From the NCBI GenBank assembly GCA_039184055.1, contig JBCDBH010000052.1, forward strand, positions 1 to 21,813: 21,813 bases of DNA, given 5' to 3'. The notes below the pieces were generated by a model, which was not told the DNA's origin, did no database searches, and worked only from the letters and a program-made list of their open reading frames with translations. Shown piece by piece: positions 7,168 through 16,177 of the stretch (the first letter of the stretch is position 1; each line of letters opens with the position of its first letter). The stretch is from JBCDBH01 sp039184055. GTDB taxonomy: Bacteria > Acidobacteriota > Thermoanaerobaculia > Multivoradales > J023. Made by a program: the position numbers and the translations under genes.

Positions 7168-7707
7168 CTAGCGGGCGCCGGCCTTACCGACCTTGCGACG
7201 AATCTGCTCGTCGCTGTAGCGGATCCCCTTCGCCTTGTACGGATCGGGGGGACGGAAACCACGGATCTCGGCGGCCACTTGACCGACCTGCTGGCGATCG
7301 GCCCCGTTGATGGTGATCTTGTTGTTCTTGTCGATCTCGACCGAGATCCCCTCGGGGATCGCGTAGTGGATCGGGTGCGAGTAGCCGAGACTGAGCACGA
7401 CTTCTTTGCCCTTCACCTCACCGCGATAGCCGACACCGACGATCTCGAGGTTCTTGGTCCAGCCGGAGGTCACGCCGTGCACGGCGTTGGCGAGCAAGGC
7501 ACGCACGAGGCCGTGCTTGGCACGCACCGGACCGGCTTCGCTGGTCCGAGCGACTTTGATCTCGCCGTCCTCGATGGTCACCGGGCATTCGGCGAAGAGC
7601 GAGGTGGTGACTTTGCCCTTCGGACCCTCGACGACACAGTGGTCGTCTTTGAGCTCGATCTTCGCACCCTTGGGCACGGGGATCACTTTCTTACCTACAC
7701 GCGACAT
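7168..7707 (-). CDS. rplF: 50S ribosomal protein L6
   Basis: The product of 179 residues starts MSRVGKKVIPVPKGAKIEL and carries the C-terminal signature GFRPPDPYKAKGIRYSDEQIRRKVGKAG. L6 lies near the sarcin-ricin loop and the factor-binding site. Length matches the family (about 177). Two L6 repeats are present, roughly residues 10-82 and 90-165. It begins 17 nt after rpsH. Confidence 0.98.
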   Translation of the reverse strand: MSRVGKKVIPVPKGAKIELKDDHCVVEGPKGKVTTSLFAECPVTIEDGEIKVARTSEAGPVRAKHGLVRALLANAVHGVTSGWTKNLEIVGVGYRGEVKGKEVVLSLGYSHPIHYAIPEGISVEIDKNNKITINGADRQQVGQVAAEIRGFRPPDPYKAKGIRYSDEQIRRKVGKAGAR

Positions 7708-7724
7708 CGTCTTCCTCCCTCGCC

Positions 7725-8129
7725 TTACCAGATCTCACACAAGATCTCGCCACCGACCCGCTGCTCGCGAGCTTCGCGATCGGTGAGCAAGCCATGCGAG
7801 GTCGAGACCAGCGCCGTACCGATGCCGTTGAGCACCGGCTTGATGTCGTTGGCGCCGCGATACACGCGACGGCCCGGCTTCGACACGCGCTCGACGCGGC
7901 GAATCGCCGGCACGCCGTCCATGCTGTAGCGCAGGTAGACGCGAATGAAATCACCCGGGTGATCTTCGACTTCGATGATCTCGTAGTCGTGCACGTACCC
8001 TTCTTGACGCAGCTTGTCGACGATGCGCACCTTGAGCTTCGAGAGCGGCACGTCGAGACGATCGTGCTTGGCGAGCAACGCGTTGCGGATACGGGTGAGG
8101 AGGTCGGCGATTGGATCGGTCATGCTCAT
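7725..8129 (-). CDS. rpsH: 30S ribosomal protein S8
   Basis: The 134-residue product starts MSMTDPIADLLTRIRNA and has the C-terminal S8 signature GTALVSTSHGLLTDREAREQRVGGEILCEIW. S8 binds the central domain of 16S rRNA early in assembly and, in E. coli, represses the spc operon by binding the mRNA at rplE. A GGAG lies 10 nt before the first ATG. It starts only 14 nt after rplE; rpsN, normally between them, is not here. Confidence 0.98.
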   Translation of the reverse strand: MSMTDPIADLLTRIRNALLAKHDRLDVPLSKLKVRIVDKLRQEGYVHDYEIIEVEDHPGDFIRVYLRYSMDGVPAIRRVERVSKPGRRVYRGANDIKPVLNGIGTALVSTSHGLLTDREAREQRVGGEILCEIW

Positions 8130-8143
8130 GATGTCGTCTCTCC

Positions 8144-8758
8144 TCAGGCCGCCTGCTTGTCCGCGAACGGCATGCCGAGCTCGCGCAACAGATATTTCGC
8201 GCGCTCGTCGTTGCCGGCGGTGGTGACGATGGTGATGTTCATCCCTTTCGTCATGTCGACCTTGGTGGCGTCGACTTCGGGGAAGATCAGGTGATCGCGA
8301 ATACCCATGGTGTAGTTGCCACGGCCATCGAAACTCTTGGCGGGAACACCACGGAAGTCACGAACGCGGGGCAGCGCCACGACGATCAAACGATCGAGGA
8401 ACTCCCACATCCGGTCGCCACGCAGGGTGACCCGCGCACCGATCGCCATGTCTTCACGCAACTTGAACGCCGCGATCGATTTCTTGGCGCGCGTGATGGT
8501 CGGCTGTTGACCGGCGATCTGCGCCAGCTCGATCAGCGCGGTGTCGAGCAATTTGACGTTCCGGCTCGCTTCGCCGAGACCGATGTTGAGAGCCACTTTT
8601 TCGAGCCGCGGCACCGCCATGACATTGTCGATGCCGAACTCTTTCTGCAGCTTCGGGACGATCTCGTCCGCATACCGCGTCTTGAGCCGCGGCACGTAGT
8701 CATCGGGCATCTGCGCCGCGACTTGCTTGTCGTCGCCCTTGTTTTTCTTCTTGGCCAT
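8144..8758 (-). CDS. rplE: 50S ribosomal protein L5, N-terminally extended
   Basis: The 204-residue protein contains VPRLEKVALNIGLGEA, the GQQPTITRAKKSIAAFKLRE stretch and RDFRGVPAKSFDGRGNYTMGIRDHLIFPE, all diagnostic of L5, which binds 5S rRNA and contacts S13. E. coli L5 has 179 residues; the surplus is mainly an N-terminal arm (MAKKKNKGDDKQVAAQMPDD) of mixed charge before the conserved start. The ATG at 8758 is the only one before the core, apart from Met17. It follows rplX by 23 nt. Confidence 0.97.
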   Translation of the reverse strand: MAKKKNKGDDKQVAAQMPDDYVPRLKTRYADEIVPKLQKEFGIDNVMAVPRLEKVALNIGLGEASRNVKLLDTALIELAQIAGQQPTITRAKKSIAAFKLREDMAIGARVTLRGDRMWEFLDRLIVVALPRVRDFRGVPAKSFDGRGNYTMGIRDHLIFPEVDATKVDMTKGMNITIVTTAGNDERAKYLLRELGMPFADKQAA

Positions 8759-8781
8759 CTTCGTCGATCTCCGCGTTCGGC

Positions 8782-9105
8782 TCAGTCGAGCTCGGCGCCT
8801 GATTTCTTGGCGATTCGTACCACCCGGCCGTCATCCAGACGACGGCGACCGACCCGAGTCGGTTCACCGGTCTGAGGGTCGACCAGCATCAGATTGGAAA
8901 GCTGAATCGGCGCCTCTTTGTCGAGGATGCCGCCCTGGATTCCGCGTTGAGGGTTGGGACGCTCGTGCTTCTTGACGGTGTTGACCCGCTCGACGAGCGC
9001 TTTGCCCAGCCGCGGAAACACACGCAACACACGACCTTGCGCGCCTTTGTCTTTACCCGCGATCACCTTGACGGTGTCGCCTTTTTTGATCTTTGTCTTC
9101 GGCAT
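8782..9105 (-). CDS. rplX: 50S ribosomal protein L24
   Basis: This 107-residue protein begins MPKTKIKKGDTVKVIAGKDKG, the KOW motif of L24, and continues with NTVKKHERPNPQRGIQGGI. L24 initiates 50S assembly by binding the 5' end of 23S rRNA. Length is normal. It lies 30 nt after rplN. Confidence 0.97.
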   Translation of the reverse strand: MPKTKIKKGDTVKVIAGKDKGAQGRVLRVFPRLGKALVERVNTVKKHERPNPQRGIQGGILDKEAPIQLSNLMLVDPQTGEPTRVGRRRLDDGRVVRIAKKSGAELD

Positions 9106-9135
9106 CTCGTGCTCCAGATTCCTCGGCTATGACCT

Positions 9136-9504
9136 TCAAATGACCTCGGGAGCGAGCGACACGATCTTCATGAACCTCTGCTCACGAAGCTCGCGTGCCA
9201 CCGGACCGAAAACACGGGTACCGACCGGCTCGCGCTGGGCATTGATCAACACCGCCGAATTGGTGTCGAAACGGATATAGCTGCCGTCGCGACGCCGTTG
9301 CGCGCGCCGGGTGCGCACCACCACCGCTTTGACGACCTGGCCCTTCTTGACCGTGCCGTCGGGAAGCGCTTCTTTGACCGACGCGGTGACGACGTCACCG
9401 AGACCGGCGAATTGTCCGCTCGACCCACCCACCACGTTGATGCAGGCGATTTTCTTGGCGCCGGAATTGTCCGCGACGTCGAGAACGGTACCCATTTGGA
9501 TCAT
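9136..9504 (-). CDS. rplN: 50S ribosomal protein L14
   Basis: The 122-residue product starts MIQMGTVLDVADNSGAKKI and contains KKGQVVKAVVVRTRR and GTRVFGPVARELREQRFMKIVSLAPEV. L14 lies at the subunit interface next to L19 and is the contact for the silencing factor RsfS in other bacteria. Length is exactly that of the family. It lies 3 nt after rpsQ, which supports coupled translation. Confidence 0.98.
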   Translation of the reverse strand: MIQMGTVLDVADNSGAKKIACINVVGGSSGQFAGLGDVVTASVKEALPDGTVKKGQVVKAVVVRTRRAQRRRDGSYIRFDTNSAVLINAQREPVGTRVFGPVARELREQRFMKIVSLAPEVI

Positions 9505-9507
9505 GGC

Positions 9508-9801
9508 TTACACACCCTCCGCGCGCTGCAGGACTTCGTTGAGACGCCAGCGTTTGGTCTTCGACAGCGGCCGGCTCTGGATGATCTCGACGAGATCGCC
9601 TTCCCGGCAGGTGTTCTCTTCGTCGTGCGCCGCGTAGCGCTTCGACGATTTGACGTACCGCTGGTAGAGCTTGTGCATGATGGTGCGCTCGACTTTGACG
9701 ATGATCGTCTTGTCGCCTTTGTTGCTCACCACCGTGCCGGTCAGCTTCTGGCGTCGACCGCCATGCTCCTCGGCACCGTTTTGTTCGATCGTCTCGCTCA
9801 T
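9508..9801 (-). CDS. rpsQ: 30S ribosomal protein S17
   Basis: The 97-residue protein has the S17 core LTGTVVSNKGDKTIIVKVERT and the signature GDLVEIIQSRPLSKTKRWRL. S17 is an early-binding protein of the 16S 5' domain. A short acidic N-terminal arm (MSETIEQNGAEEHGG) makes it about 12 residues longer than E. coli S17. It lies between rpmC and rplN with gaps of 15 and 3 nt. Confidence 0.97.
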   Translation of the reverse strand: MSETIEQNGAEEHGGRRQKLTGTVVSNKGDKTIIVKVERTIMHKLYQRYVKSSKRYAAHDEENTCREGDLVEIIQSRPLSKTKRWRLNEVLQRAEGV

Positions 9802-9816
9802 TGCTCAAGATCTCCG

Positions 9817-10023
9817 TCAGCGGCCCGCGCCAGCGGCTCGGCTCCGCTCGCCGAGCACCGTCAAAACCCGGGCCATCTCGTGACGCACCTGGCGTACTTT
9901 GGCCGGGCTCTCGAGTTGCCCAGTGGTTTTCTGGAGTCGCAGCGTGAAGAGCTGCTGCGCTAGATCGCGCTCTTTGTCCCGTAGCTCATCATCGGTGAGC
10001 TCGCGTAGCTCGGCTGCTTTCAT
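9817..10023 (-). CDS. rpmC: 50S ribosomal protein L29
   Basis: This 68-residue two-helix protein starts MKAAELRELTDDELRDKERD and carries the L29 pattern LFTLRLQKTTGQLESPAKVRQVR. L29 sits by the exit tunnel next to L23 and helps form the docking site for trigger factor and SRP. The start at 10023 was chosen by homology; a longer frame upstream overlaps rplP and is not L29-like. It lies 14 nt after rplP. Confidence 0.96.
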   Translation of the reverse strand: MKAAELRELTDDELRDKERDLAQQLFTLRLQKTTGQLESPAKVRQVRHEMARVLTVLGERSRAAGAGR

Positions 10024-10037
10024 GGCTCGCCTCCCGC

Positions 10038-10457
10038 TCAGCTCTGCGCCTGATGACGCCAAACGAATTTGCATTTGATCGGCAGCTTGTGAGCCGCCAA
10101 CCGCATCGCCTCTTCGGCCAGCTCGCGCGGCACGCCTTCGATTTCGTACAGCATGCGTCCGGGCTTGATCACCGCGACCCACGCCTCGGGGCTACCTTTA
10201 CCTTTACCCATACGAGTTTCGAGCGGCTTCTTGGTGATCGGCTTGTCCGGAAAAATCCGGATCCACACCTTGCCACCACGCTTGATGTGACGGGTCATGG
10301 CAATACGAGCCGCCTCGATCTGACGCGCCGTGATCCAAGCCGGCTCGAGCGCCTGGAGACCGAACTCGCCGAAAGCGAGCGTCGTACCTCCCTTGGCCTT
10401 GCCCCGCATACGACCGCGATGCCGCTTGCGGTACTTGACTTTCTTTGGCATCAACAT
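10038..10457 (-). CDS. rplP: 50S ribosomal protein L16
   Basis: The 139-residue product begins MLMPKKVKYRKRHRGRMRG and contains WITARQIEAARIAMTRHIKRGGKVWIRIFPDKP, both diagnostic. L16 organises the A-site region of the 50S subunit, and GRMLYEIEGV near its centre is the conserved loop segment. AGGAG lies 10 nt before the first ATG, which favours it over the third-codon ATG. It lies 21 nt after rpsC. Confidence 0.98.
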   Translation of the reverse strand: MLMPKKVKYRKRHRGRMRGKAKGGTTLAFGEFGLQALEPAWITARQIEAARIAMTRHIKRGGKVWIRIFPDKPITKKPLETRMGKGKGSPEAWVAVIKPGRMLYEIEGVPRELAEEAMRLAAHKLPIKCKFVWRHQAQS

Positions 10458-10478
10458 GGCAAATCAGCTCCTCGCGAC

Positions 10479-11129
10479 TCAAGCCGTCCGGCGCGTGCGC
10501 TCGCGCAGACGGTCACCCTTGTAAACCCAAACTTTGATACCGATGACACCGTAGGTCGTACGGGCTTCGGCGAAGCCGTAGTCGATGTCGGCTTTCAGTG
10601 TGTGCAGTGGCAGGCGCCCGTCTTGATACCACTCCCGACGAGCAATCTCCGCGCCGCCGAGACGGCCGGAAACCATGATCTTAATCCCTTTCGCACCAAA
10701 ACGAAAGGCCGATTCCATGGCTTTCTTCATGGCGCGCCGGAAGGACACACGACGTTCGAGCTGACCACCGATCGAGGCCGCGACCAGTTGCGCGTCGAGC
10801 TCGGGTCGCTGGATCTCTTGAATCTTGATGTGCACTTCGCGACCGGTGAACTTCTTGAGCTCGTCACGCAGCTTGTCGACCTCGGCACCCTTGCGGCCGA
10901 TGATGATGCCGGGACGCGAGGTGTGGATGGTGACCCGCAGGCGATCGGCGTCGCGCTCGATGTCGACCTCCGACACACCGGCGTGCGACAAACGCTGCTT
11001 GAGCTTGGTGCGCAGACGCAGGTCTTGGTGGAGGTTCTTGGCGTAATCGTTGCCGTCCGCGAACCAACGCGAGTGCCAACCCTTGGTGTAGGCCAGCCGG
11101 AAGCCGTATGGATGTGTCTTCTGACCCAC
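10479..11129 (-). CDS. rpsC: 30S ribosomal protein S3
   Basis: The 216-residue protein starts MGQKTHPYGFRLAYTKGW from a GTG codon at 11129. The KH domain GIIIGRKG is at residues 74-81, and the C-terminal domain follows with REVHIKIQEIQRPELDAQLVAASI and GRLGGAEIARREWYQDGRLPLHTL. S3 lines the mRNA entry tunnel and has helicase-related activity. GAGGAG ends 9 nt before the GTG, overlapping the last codons of rplV. A longer in-frame extension upstream overlaps rplV and is not conserved. Confidence 0.97.
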   Translation of the reverse strand: MGQKTHPYGFRLAYTKGWHSRWFADGNDYAKNLHQDLRLRTKLKQRLSHAGVSEVDIERDADRLRVTIHTSRPGIIIGRKGAEVDKLRDELKKFTGREVHIKIQEIQRPELDAQLVAASIGGQLERRVSFRRAMKKAMESAFRFGAKGIKIMVSGRLGGAEIARREWYQDGRLPLHTLKADIDYGFAEARTTYGVIGIKVWVYKGDRLRERTRRTA

Positions 11130-11133
11130 GGCG

Positions 11134-11493
11134 TCAGCTCCTCTCGTCCGTCTCGTCGTCCGCGCGGACGTCGAGCTTGATGGTGATGTGGCTCTGGCGC
11201 TTGAGCTTGCGATACGCGCGGCCCATGGTGGTGAACCACACCCGCTTGAGCGCCGGCCCGCCGTCGACCGAGATCTCTTTGATGAAGAGCTCGTCGACGT
11301 CGACGTTGTCGTTGCGATCCTCGGCATTGGCGATCGCGGATTTGAGCAGCTTGGCCATCGGCCGGGCGGCGTGCTTGGTCGACAGATCGAGAATGTTGAC
11401 GGCATCCTGGACCTGACGGCCACGAATCAAGTCGGCGACCAGACGCACCTTTTGCGGTGACGCTTGGAGATGTCGGAGACGTGCGGTGTACAT
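11134..11493 (-). CDS. rplV: 50S ribosomal protein L22
   Basis: The 119-residue product starts MYTARLRHLQASPQKVRLVADLIRG and contains KLLKSAIANAEDRN and RAYRKLKRQSHITI. Its extended beta hairpin reaches into the exit tunnel, where changes give macrolide resistance in other bacteria. The ATG at 11493 matches the family; a longer frame upstream overlaps rpsS. The acidic end RADDETDERS slightly exceeds the usual C-terminus. The gap to rpsC is 4 nt. Confidence 0.97.
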   Translation of the reverse strand: MYTARLRHLQASPQKVRLVADLIRGRQVQDAVNILDLSTKHAARPMAKLLKSAIANAEDRNDNVDVDELFIKEISVDGGPALKRVWFTTMGRAYRKLKRQSHITIKLDVRADDETDERS

Positions 11494-11512
11494 CGTGCTA
11501 CCTCGCTGCCGC

Positions 11513-11803
11513 TCAGCGGCGCCCCGCCATACGTTCTTTCTTGCCGCCGATATGGCCACGGAACGTCCGGGTCATGGCGAATTCGCCCAGCTTATGACCG
11601 ACCATGTTCTCGCTCACGAACACCGGAATGAACTTGATTCCGTTGTGCACCGCGAGGGTGTGGCCGACCATTTCGGGGGTGATCGTCGAGCGACGCGACC
11701 AGGTTTTGATAACCCGCTTGCGCTCGCCGCTCTCGTTCATCGCCACCACCTTCTGGATCAGGTGGTAGTCGATAAAAAAGCCTTTCTTCAGAGATCTCGC
11801 CAT
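11513..11803 (-). CDS. rpsS: 30S ribosomal protein S19
   Basis: The 96-residue protein starts MARSLKKGFFIDYHLIQKV and has the S19 signature VSENMVGHKLGEFAMTRTFRGH. S19 lies in the head of the 30S subunit, paired with S13. Length is normal. It lies 10 nt after rplB in the usual S10-operon position. Confidence 0.98.
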   Translation of the reverse strand: MARSLKKGFFIDYHLIQKVVAMNESGERKRVIKTWSRRSTITPEMVGHTLAVHNGIKFIPVFVSENMVGHKLGEFAMTRTFRGHIGGKKERMAGRR

Positions 11804-11813
11804 CGCTCCGGCC

Positions 11814-12641
11814 TCACTTCTTACCGCGGCGCCGGACGATCATGCCGTCGGTCCGCTTGTTGTTGCGTGTCTTGTAACCCTTGGTCGGCTTGCCCCACGG
11901 CGTCGTGGGATGGCGGCCGCCGCTCGAGCGACCCTCGCCACCGCCCATCGGGTGGTCGACCGGATTCATGACCACGCCGCGATTGTGCGGGCGGCGACCC
12001 AACCAACGACGACGACCGGCTTTACCGTAGGAGACGATCTCGTTCTCCTTGTTGCCGAGCGTGCCGATGGTGGCGTAGCACTTCAGGTGTACGCGTCGCA
12101 CCTCGCCCGAAGGCAGCTTGATCTGGGCATACTCGCCATCTTTCGCCATCAGCTGGGCGCTGGTCCCGGCGCTACGCACCATCTGACCACCCTTGCCGAT
12201 CTTGAGCTCGATGTTGTGGATCTGCGAGCCGAGCGGGATGTTGGCGATGGGCAAAGCGTTGCCGGGGTTGATTTCGGCATCGGGCCCGGAGACCACCGTC
12301 GCCCCGACCGCGAGCCCGTCGGGCCACAGGATGTACCGCTTGTCGCCATCGACGTAATGGATCAACGCGATGCGCGCCGAGCGGTTGGGGTCGTACTCGA
12401 CCGTCGCGACCGTACCGGGCACGCCGATCTTGTCGCGTTTGAAATCGATCTGACGATAACGCCGCTTGTGACCGCCGCCGCGAAACCAGATGGTCTGCGA
12501 GCCGCTGTTGTTGCGGCCACTGATCCGCTTCTTACCCTTGGTAAGCGGCTTGTGTGGCTTCGAGGTGGTGATCTCCTCGAAGGTCGACCCCGTGCGGGTG
12601 CGGGTGCCCGGACTGGTCGGTCGGTATTGCTTGATTCCCAT
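11814..12641 (-). CDS. rplB: 50S ribosomal protein L2
   Basis: The product of 275 residues starts MGIKQYRPTSPGTRTRTG. It contains the RNA-binding segment GRNNSGSQTIWFRGGGHKRRYR and the C-terminal RGVVMNPVDHPMGGGEGR, where H230 corresponds to the conserved histidine required near the peptidyl-transferase centre. L2 also joins the subunits. Length equals the family norm. A 59-nt spacer separates it from rplW, and AAAGGACG precedes the ATG. Confidence 0.99.
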   Translation of the reverse strand: MGIKQYRPTSPGTRTRTGSTFEEITTSKPHKPLTKGKKRISGRNNSGSQTIWFRGGGHKRRYRQIDFKRDKIGVPGTVATVEYDPNRSARIALIHYVDGDKRYILWPDGLAVGATVVSGPDAEINPGNALPIANIPLGSQIHNIELKIGKGGQMVRSAGTSAQLMAKDGEYAQIKLPSGEVRRVHLKCYATIGTLGNKENEIVSYGKAGRRRWLGRRPHNRGVVMNPVDHPMGGGEGRSSGGRHPTTPWGKPTKGYKTRNNKRTDGMIVRRRGKK

Positions 12642-12700
12642 GTTCGTCTACGTCCTTTCGCGTTGGGTTCTCCGCGCAACGCTCGCGATAGTTGTGGTGC

Positions 12701-12988
12701 TCAGGCCCCTTCGAAAATCTCGATGGGTTTCTCACCCGGCGCCAGCTTGACGTACGCTTTCTTCCAATCCGGTCGCCGGCCGAAGAATCGGCCCTGACGA
12801 CGCAATTTGCCGTGCATGATGGCGGTGCGCACGTGGGACACTTTGCGACCGAATTGCGCTTCGACCGCGCGTGCGATCTCGATCTTGTTGGCCTGCCGAG
12901 CCACCTCGAAGCAGTACGTGCCGTCTTCGTTCTGAAGCGTCGCCTTCTCGGTGATCAGCGGCCGACGGATGATGTCTTGGATTCTCAT
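12701..12988 (-). CDS. rplW: 50S ribosomal protein L23
   Basis: The 95-residue product has DIIRRPLITEKATLQNEDGTYCFEV at the start and GRRPDWKKAYVKLAPGEKPIEIFEG at the end. L23 at the exit tunnel is the main docking protein for trigger factor and SRP. The start overlaps the rplD stop by 4 nt (ATGA), so the two are translationally coupled. Confidence 0.97.
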   Translation of the reverse strand: MRIQDIIRRPLITEKATLQNEDGTYCFEVARQANKIEIARAVEAQFGRKVSHVRTAIMHGKLRRQGRFFGRRPDWKKAYVKLAPGEKPIEIFEGA

Positions 12989-13647
12989 GCGCTCACCTCG
13001 TCACTGGCCGATTGCCGGCGCTTCTTGGGCTCGAGCATCGCCACGAGCTCGGTCAACGCCGCCTGGCTGATCACCACGACATCACGATCGACGACGTCGT
13101 AGACGTTGACCCCACGAGCACGGACCGTCTTGACCTTCTGGTTGTTACGGGCCGCCAGCTCGAGATTGTGATTGTCGCTGTCGTCGACCAGCAGCACCTT
13201 GCGCTCGATGCCGAGCGTGGCGAGATCGGCGACCAGCGACGCGGTCTTGTGACTATCGCGCTCCAAGCTGTCGACCACGATGAACTCACCGTTCTCGAGC
13301 TTCCGCGACAGGGCCGAACGCAACGCCACCTTCTTCTCTTGCACCGACACACCCATGGTGTAGTCGCGCGGTTGCGGACCGTGGATCGTGCCACCCTTGC
13401 GCCACAGCGGACTGCGGATCGAGCCCATACGCGCCCGACCGGTGCCCTTCTGCCGCCACAGCTTCTTACCGGAGCCGGCGACCTCGGAACGCACCTTGGT
13501 CTTGTGCGTACCGGCGCGACGCGCGGCGAGAATGGCGCGCACCACGGTGTGGATCAGGTGCTCGTTGTAGGCATAGCCGAAGACGGTATCGGGTACTTCG
13601 ACCTCACCGACCTCGTCACCACGCATGTTCTTCACCGAAATGTTCAT
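12985..13647 (-). CDS. rplD: 50S ribosomal protein L4
   Basis: The 220-residue protein contains RSEVAGSGKKLWRQKGTGRARMGSIRSPLWRKGG, the tunnel-lining loop region, and DYTMGVSVQEKKVALRSALS. L4 contacts 23S domain I. In E. coli it also represses its own S10 operon through a leader; no such leader exists here, because rpsJ follows tuf by 13 nt. Length is a little above 201-207. It lies 2 nt after rplC. Confidence 0.97.
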   Translation of the reverse strand: MNISVKNMRGDEVGEVEVPDTVFGYAYNEHLIHTVVRAILAARRAGTHKTKVRSEVAGSGKKLWRQKGTGRARMGSIRSPLWRKGGTIHGPQPRDYTMGVSVQEKKVALRSALSRKLENGEFIVVDSLERDSHKTASLVADLATLGIERKVLLVDDSDNHNLELAARNNQKVKTVRARGVNVYDVVDRDVVVISQAALTELVAMLEPKKRRQSASDEVSA

Positions 13648-13649
13648 GC

Positions 13650-14279
13650 TCAGCCTCGCTTCGCTTCGCGCAGGGCGACGTAGCTGTTACGCGCCCCGGG
13701 CACGGCGCCACGCAGGTAAATCAGGTTCTCGTCGAGGTCGACCTTGACCACCTTGAGGTTCTTCACCGTCACCCGCTTGCCACCGGTCTGACCGGGAAGC
13801 TTGACGCCGGGAAAGACACGCGACGGATCCGATGCCTGACCGACCGAGCCGGGAGCACGGTGGAACATCGAGCCGTGGGTCGCGCGACCACCAGCGAAGC
13901 CGTGCCGCTTGATGACGCCCTGAAAGCCTTTGCCCTTGCTGGTGCCGATGACGTCGACGTAATCGTCTTCGGTGAAGACGTTGGCGTCGACCGTCTGACC
14001 GGGCTCGGAGGTGTCGTCGGCGTCGACGCGCATCTCCATCAACCGACGCATCGGCGCCACGCCCGCTTTTTCGAAGTGGCCACGCCGAGGTTGGGTCACC
14101 TTGCGCGGCACCGTGTCTTCGACCAAGCCGATCTGAATGGCCTCGTAGCCGTCGATTTCGGTGGTCTTGCGTTGCACCACCAAGCAGGGCCCAGCCTTGA
14201 CCACGGTCACTGGAACACAGCGACCGTCGTCTTCGAAGATCTGGGTCATGCCGACCTTGATGCCGAGAATGCCTTTCAT
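13650..14279 (-). CDS. rplC: 50S ribosomal protein L3
   Basis: The 209-residue protein starts MKGILGIKVGMTQIFEDDG and has GTSKGKGFQGVIKRHGF, GRATHGSMFHRAPGSVG and the loop GQTGGKRVTVKNLKV that reaches the peptidyl-transferase centre. The ATG at 14279 is preferred to a GTG two codons earlier: AAGGGGG ends 7 nt before the ATG but only 1 nt before the GTG. It begins 15 nt after rpsJ. Confidence 0.97.
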   Translation of the reverse strand: MKGILGIKVGMTQIFEDDGRCVPVTVVKAGPCLVVQRKTTEIDGYEAIQIGLVEDTVPRKVTQPRRGHFEKAGVAPMRRLMEMRVDADDTSEPGQTVDANVFTEDDYVDVIGTSKGKGFQGVIKRHGFAGGRATHGSMFHRAPGSVGQASDPSRVFPGVKLPGQTGGKRVTVKNLKVVKVDLDENLIYLRGAVPGARNSYVALREAKRG

Positions 14280-14286
14280 CGCCACG

Positions 14287-14293
14287 CCCCCTT
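14287..14293 (-). promoter_or_regulatory. Shine-Dalgarno sequence deciding the rplC start
   Basis: AAGGGGG sits 7 nt before the ATG at 14279 and leaves only 1 nt before the alternative GTG at 14285. The later ATG is therefore the likely start. Confidence 0.65.
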
Positions 14294-14294
14294 G

Positions 14295-14612
<318 letters not shown>

Positions 14613-14625
14613 CGATCCGCCTCCC

Positions 14626-15819
<1,194 letters not shown>

Positions 15820-15885
15820 GGTGGTTCGACTGCCTCCTGAGTAGACCCGAATCGTGCCAATGACACGGGGGTCGAATTGCTGGTT

Positions 15886-15914
15886 CCAGGCTCGTCAGCG
15901 ACGAGCTTCCCTGG
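15886..15914 (-). other. Hairpin in the tRNA-Thr to tuf spacer
   Basis: GCTCGTC pairs with GACGAGC around a 3-nt loop, and CCAG with CTGG below a 4-nt bulge, giving 11 bp; a further 3 bp can form across a 1-nt bulge. No U-tract follows on the minus strand, so it is not an intrinsic terminator. It may mark the processing point between the tRNA precursor and tuf mRNA, or protect the mRNA 5' end. The role is inferred. Confidence 0.55.
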
Positions 15915-15953
15915 ACCGAGCGTGTGCTCGCCCAAGGAATCGACTTCGTCCTA

Positions 15954-16028
<75 letters not shown>

Positions 16029-16110
16029 CAACATTTTTCGCGGTCCCGTCCTGGCCGCGGGTTCACCCGCTAATGCCTCGACGTGACCTGATTCGGGGAT
16101 TCGACAGTTA

Positions 16111-16133
16111 GGGCGCGCGGAAGCCGCGCGCCC
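16111..16133 (-). other. Perfect 10-bp GC hairpin in the tRNA-Thr(GGU) leader
   Basis: GGGCGCGCGG and its exact complement flank a 3-nt loop. No T-run follows on either strand. On the minus strand it lies just downstream of the candidate promoter at 16148-16177, so it would stand near the 5' end of that transcript. It could also stall or end transcription arriving from tRNA-Gly, or serve as a ribonuclease site; none of these is shown. Confidence 0.6.
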
Positions 16134-16147
16134 AACACGAGCCCTGA

Positions 16148-16177
16148 ATCTTACACAAACCCCCTGCCAGCTGTAAA
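16148..16177 (-). promoter_or_regulatory. Candidate sigma-70 promoter for tRNA-Thr(GGU)-tuf and the S10 genes
   Basis: On the minus strand TTTACA (16172-16177) and TAAGAT (16148-16153) are separated by 18 nt. Both are close to the consensus hexamers TTGACA and TATAAT in an otherwise GC-rich spacer. It lies in the 225-nt gap after tRNA-Gly and would add transcription to tuf and everything downstream. Confidence 0.55.

Noticed and set aside
10053..11180. 375-residue plus-strand open frame
   Set aside because: It is antisense to rplP and rpsC and has a low-quality His/Asp/Leu-rich composition typical of shadow frames.
11910..12797. 295-residue plus-strand open frame
   Set aside because: It runs opposite rplB and rplW, both firmly identified, and has no recognisable domain.
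16111..16133. 10-bp GC hairpin as an intrinsic terminator
   Set aside because: There is no T-run after the stem on either strand.
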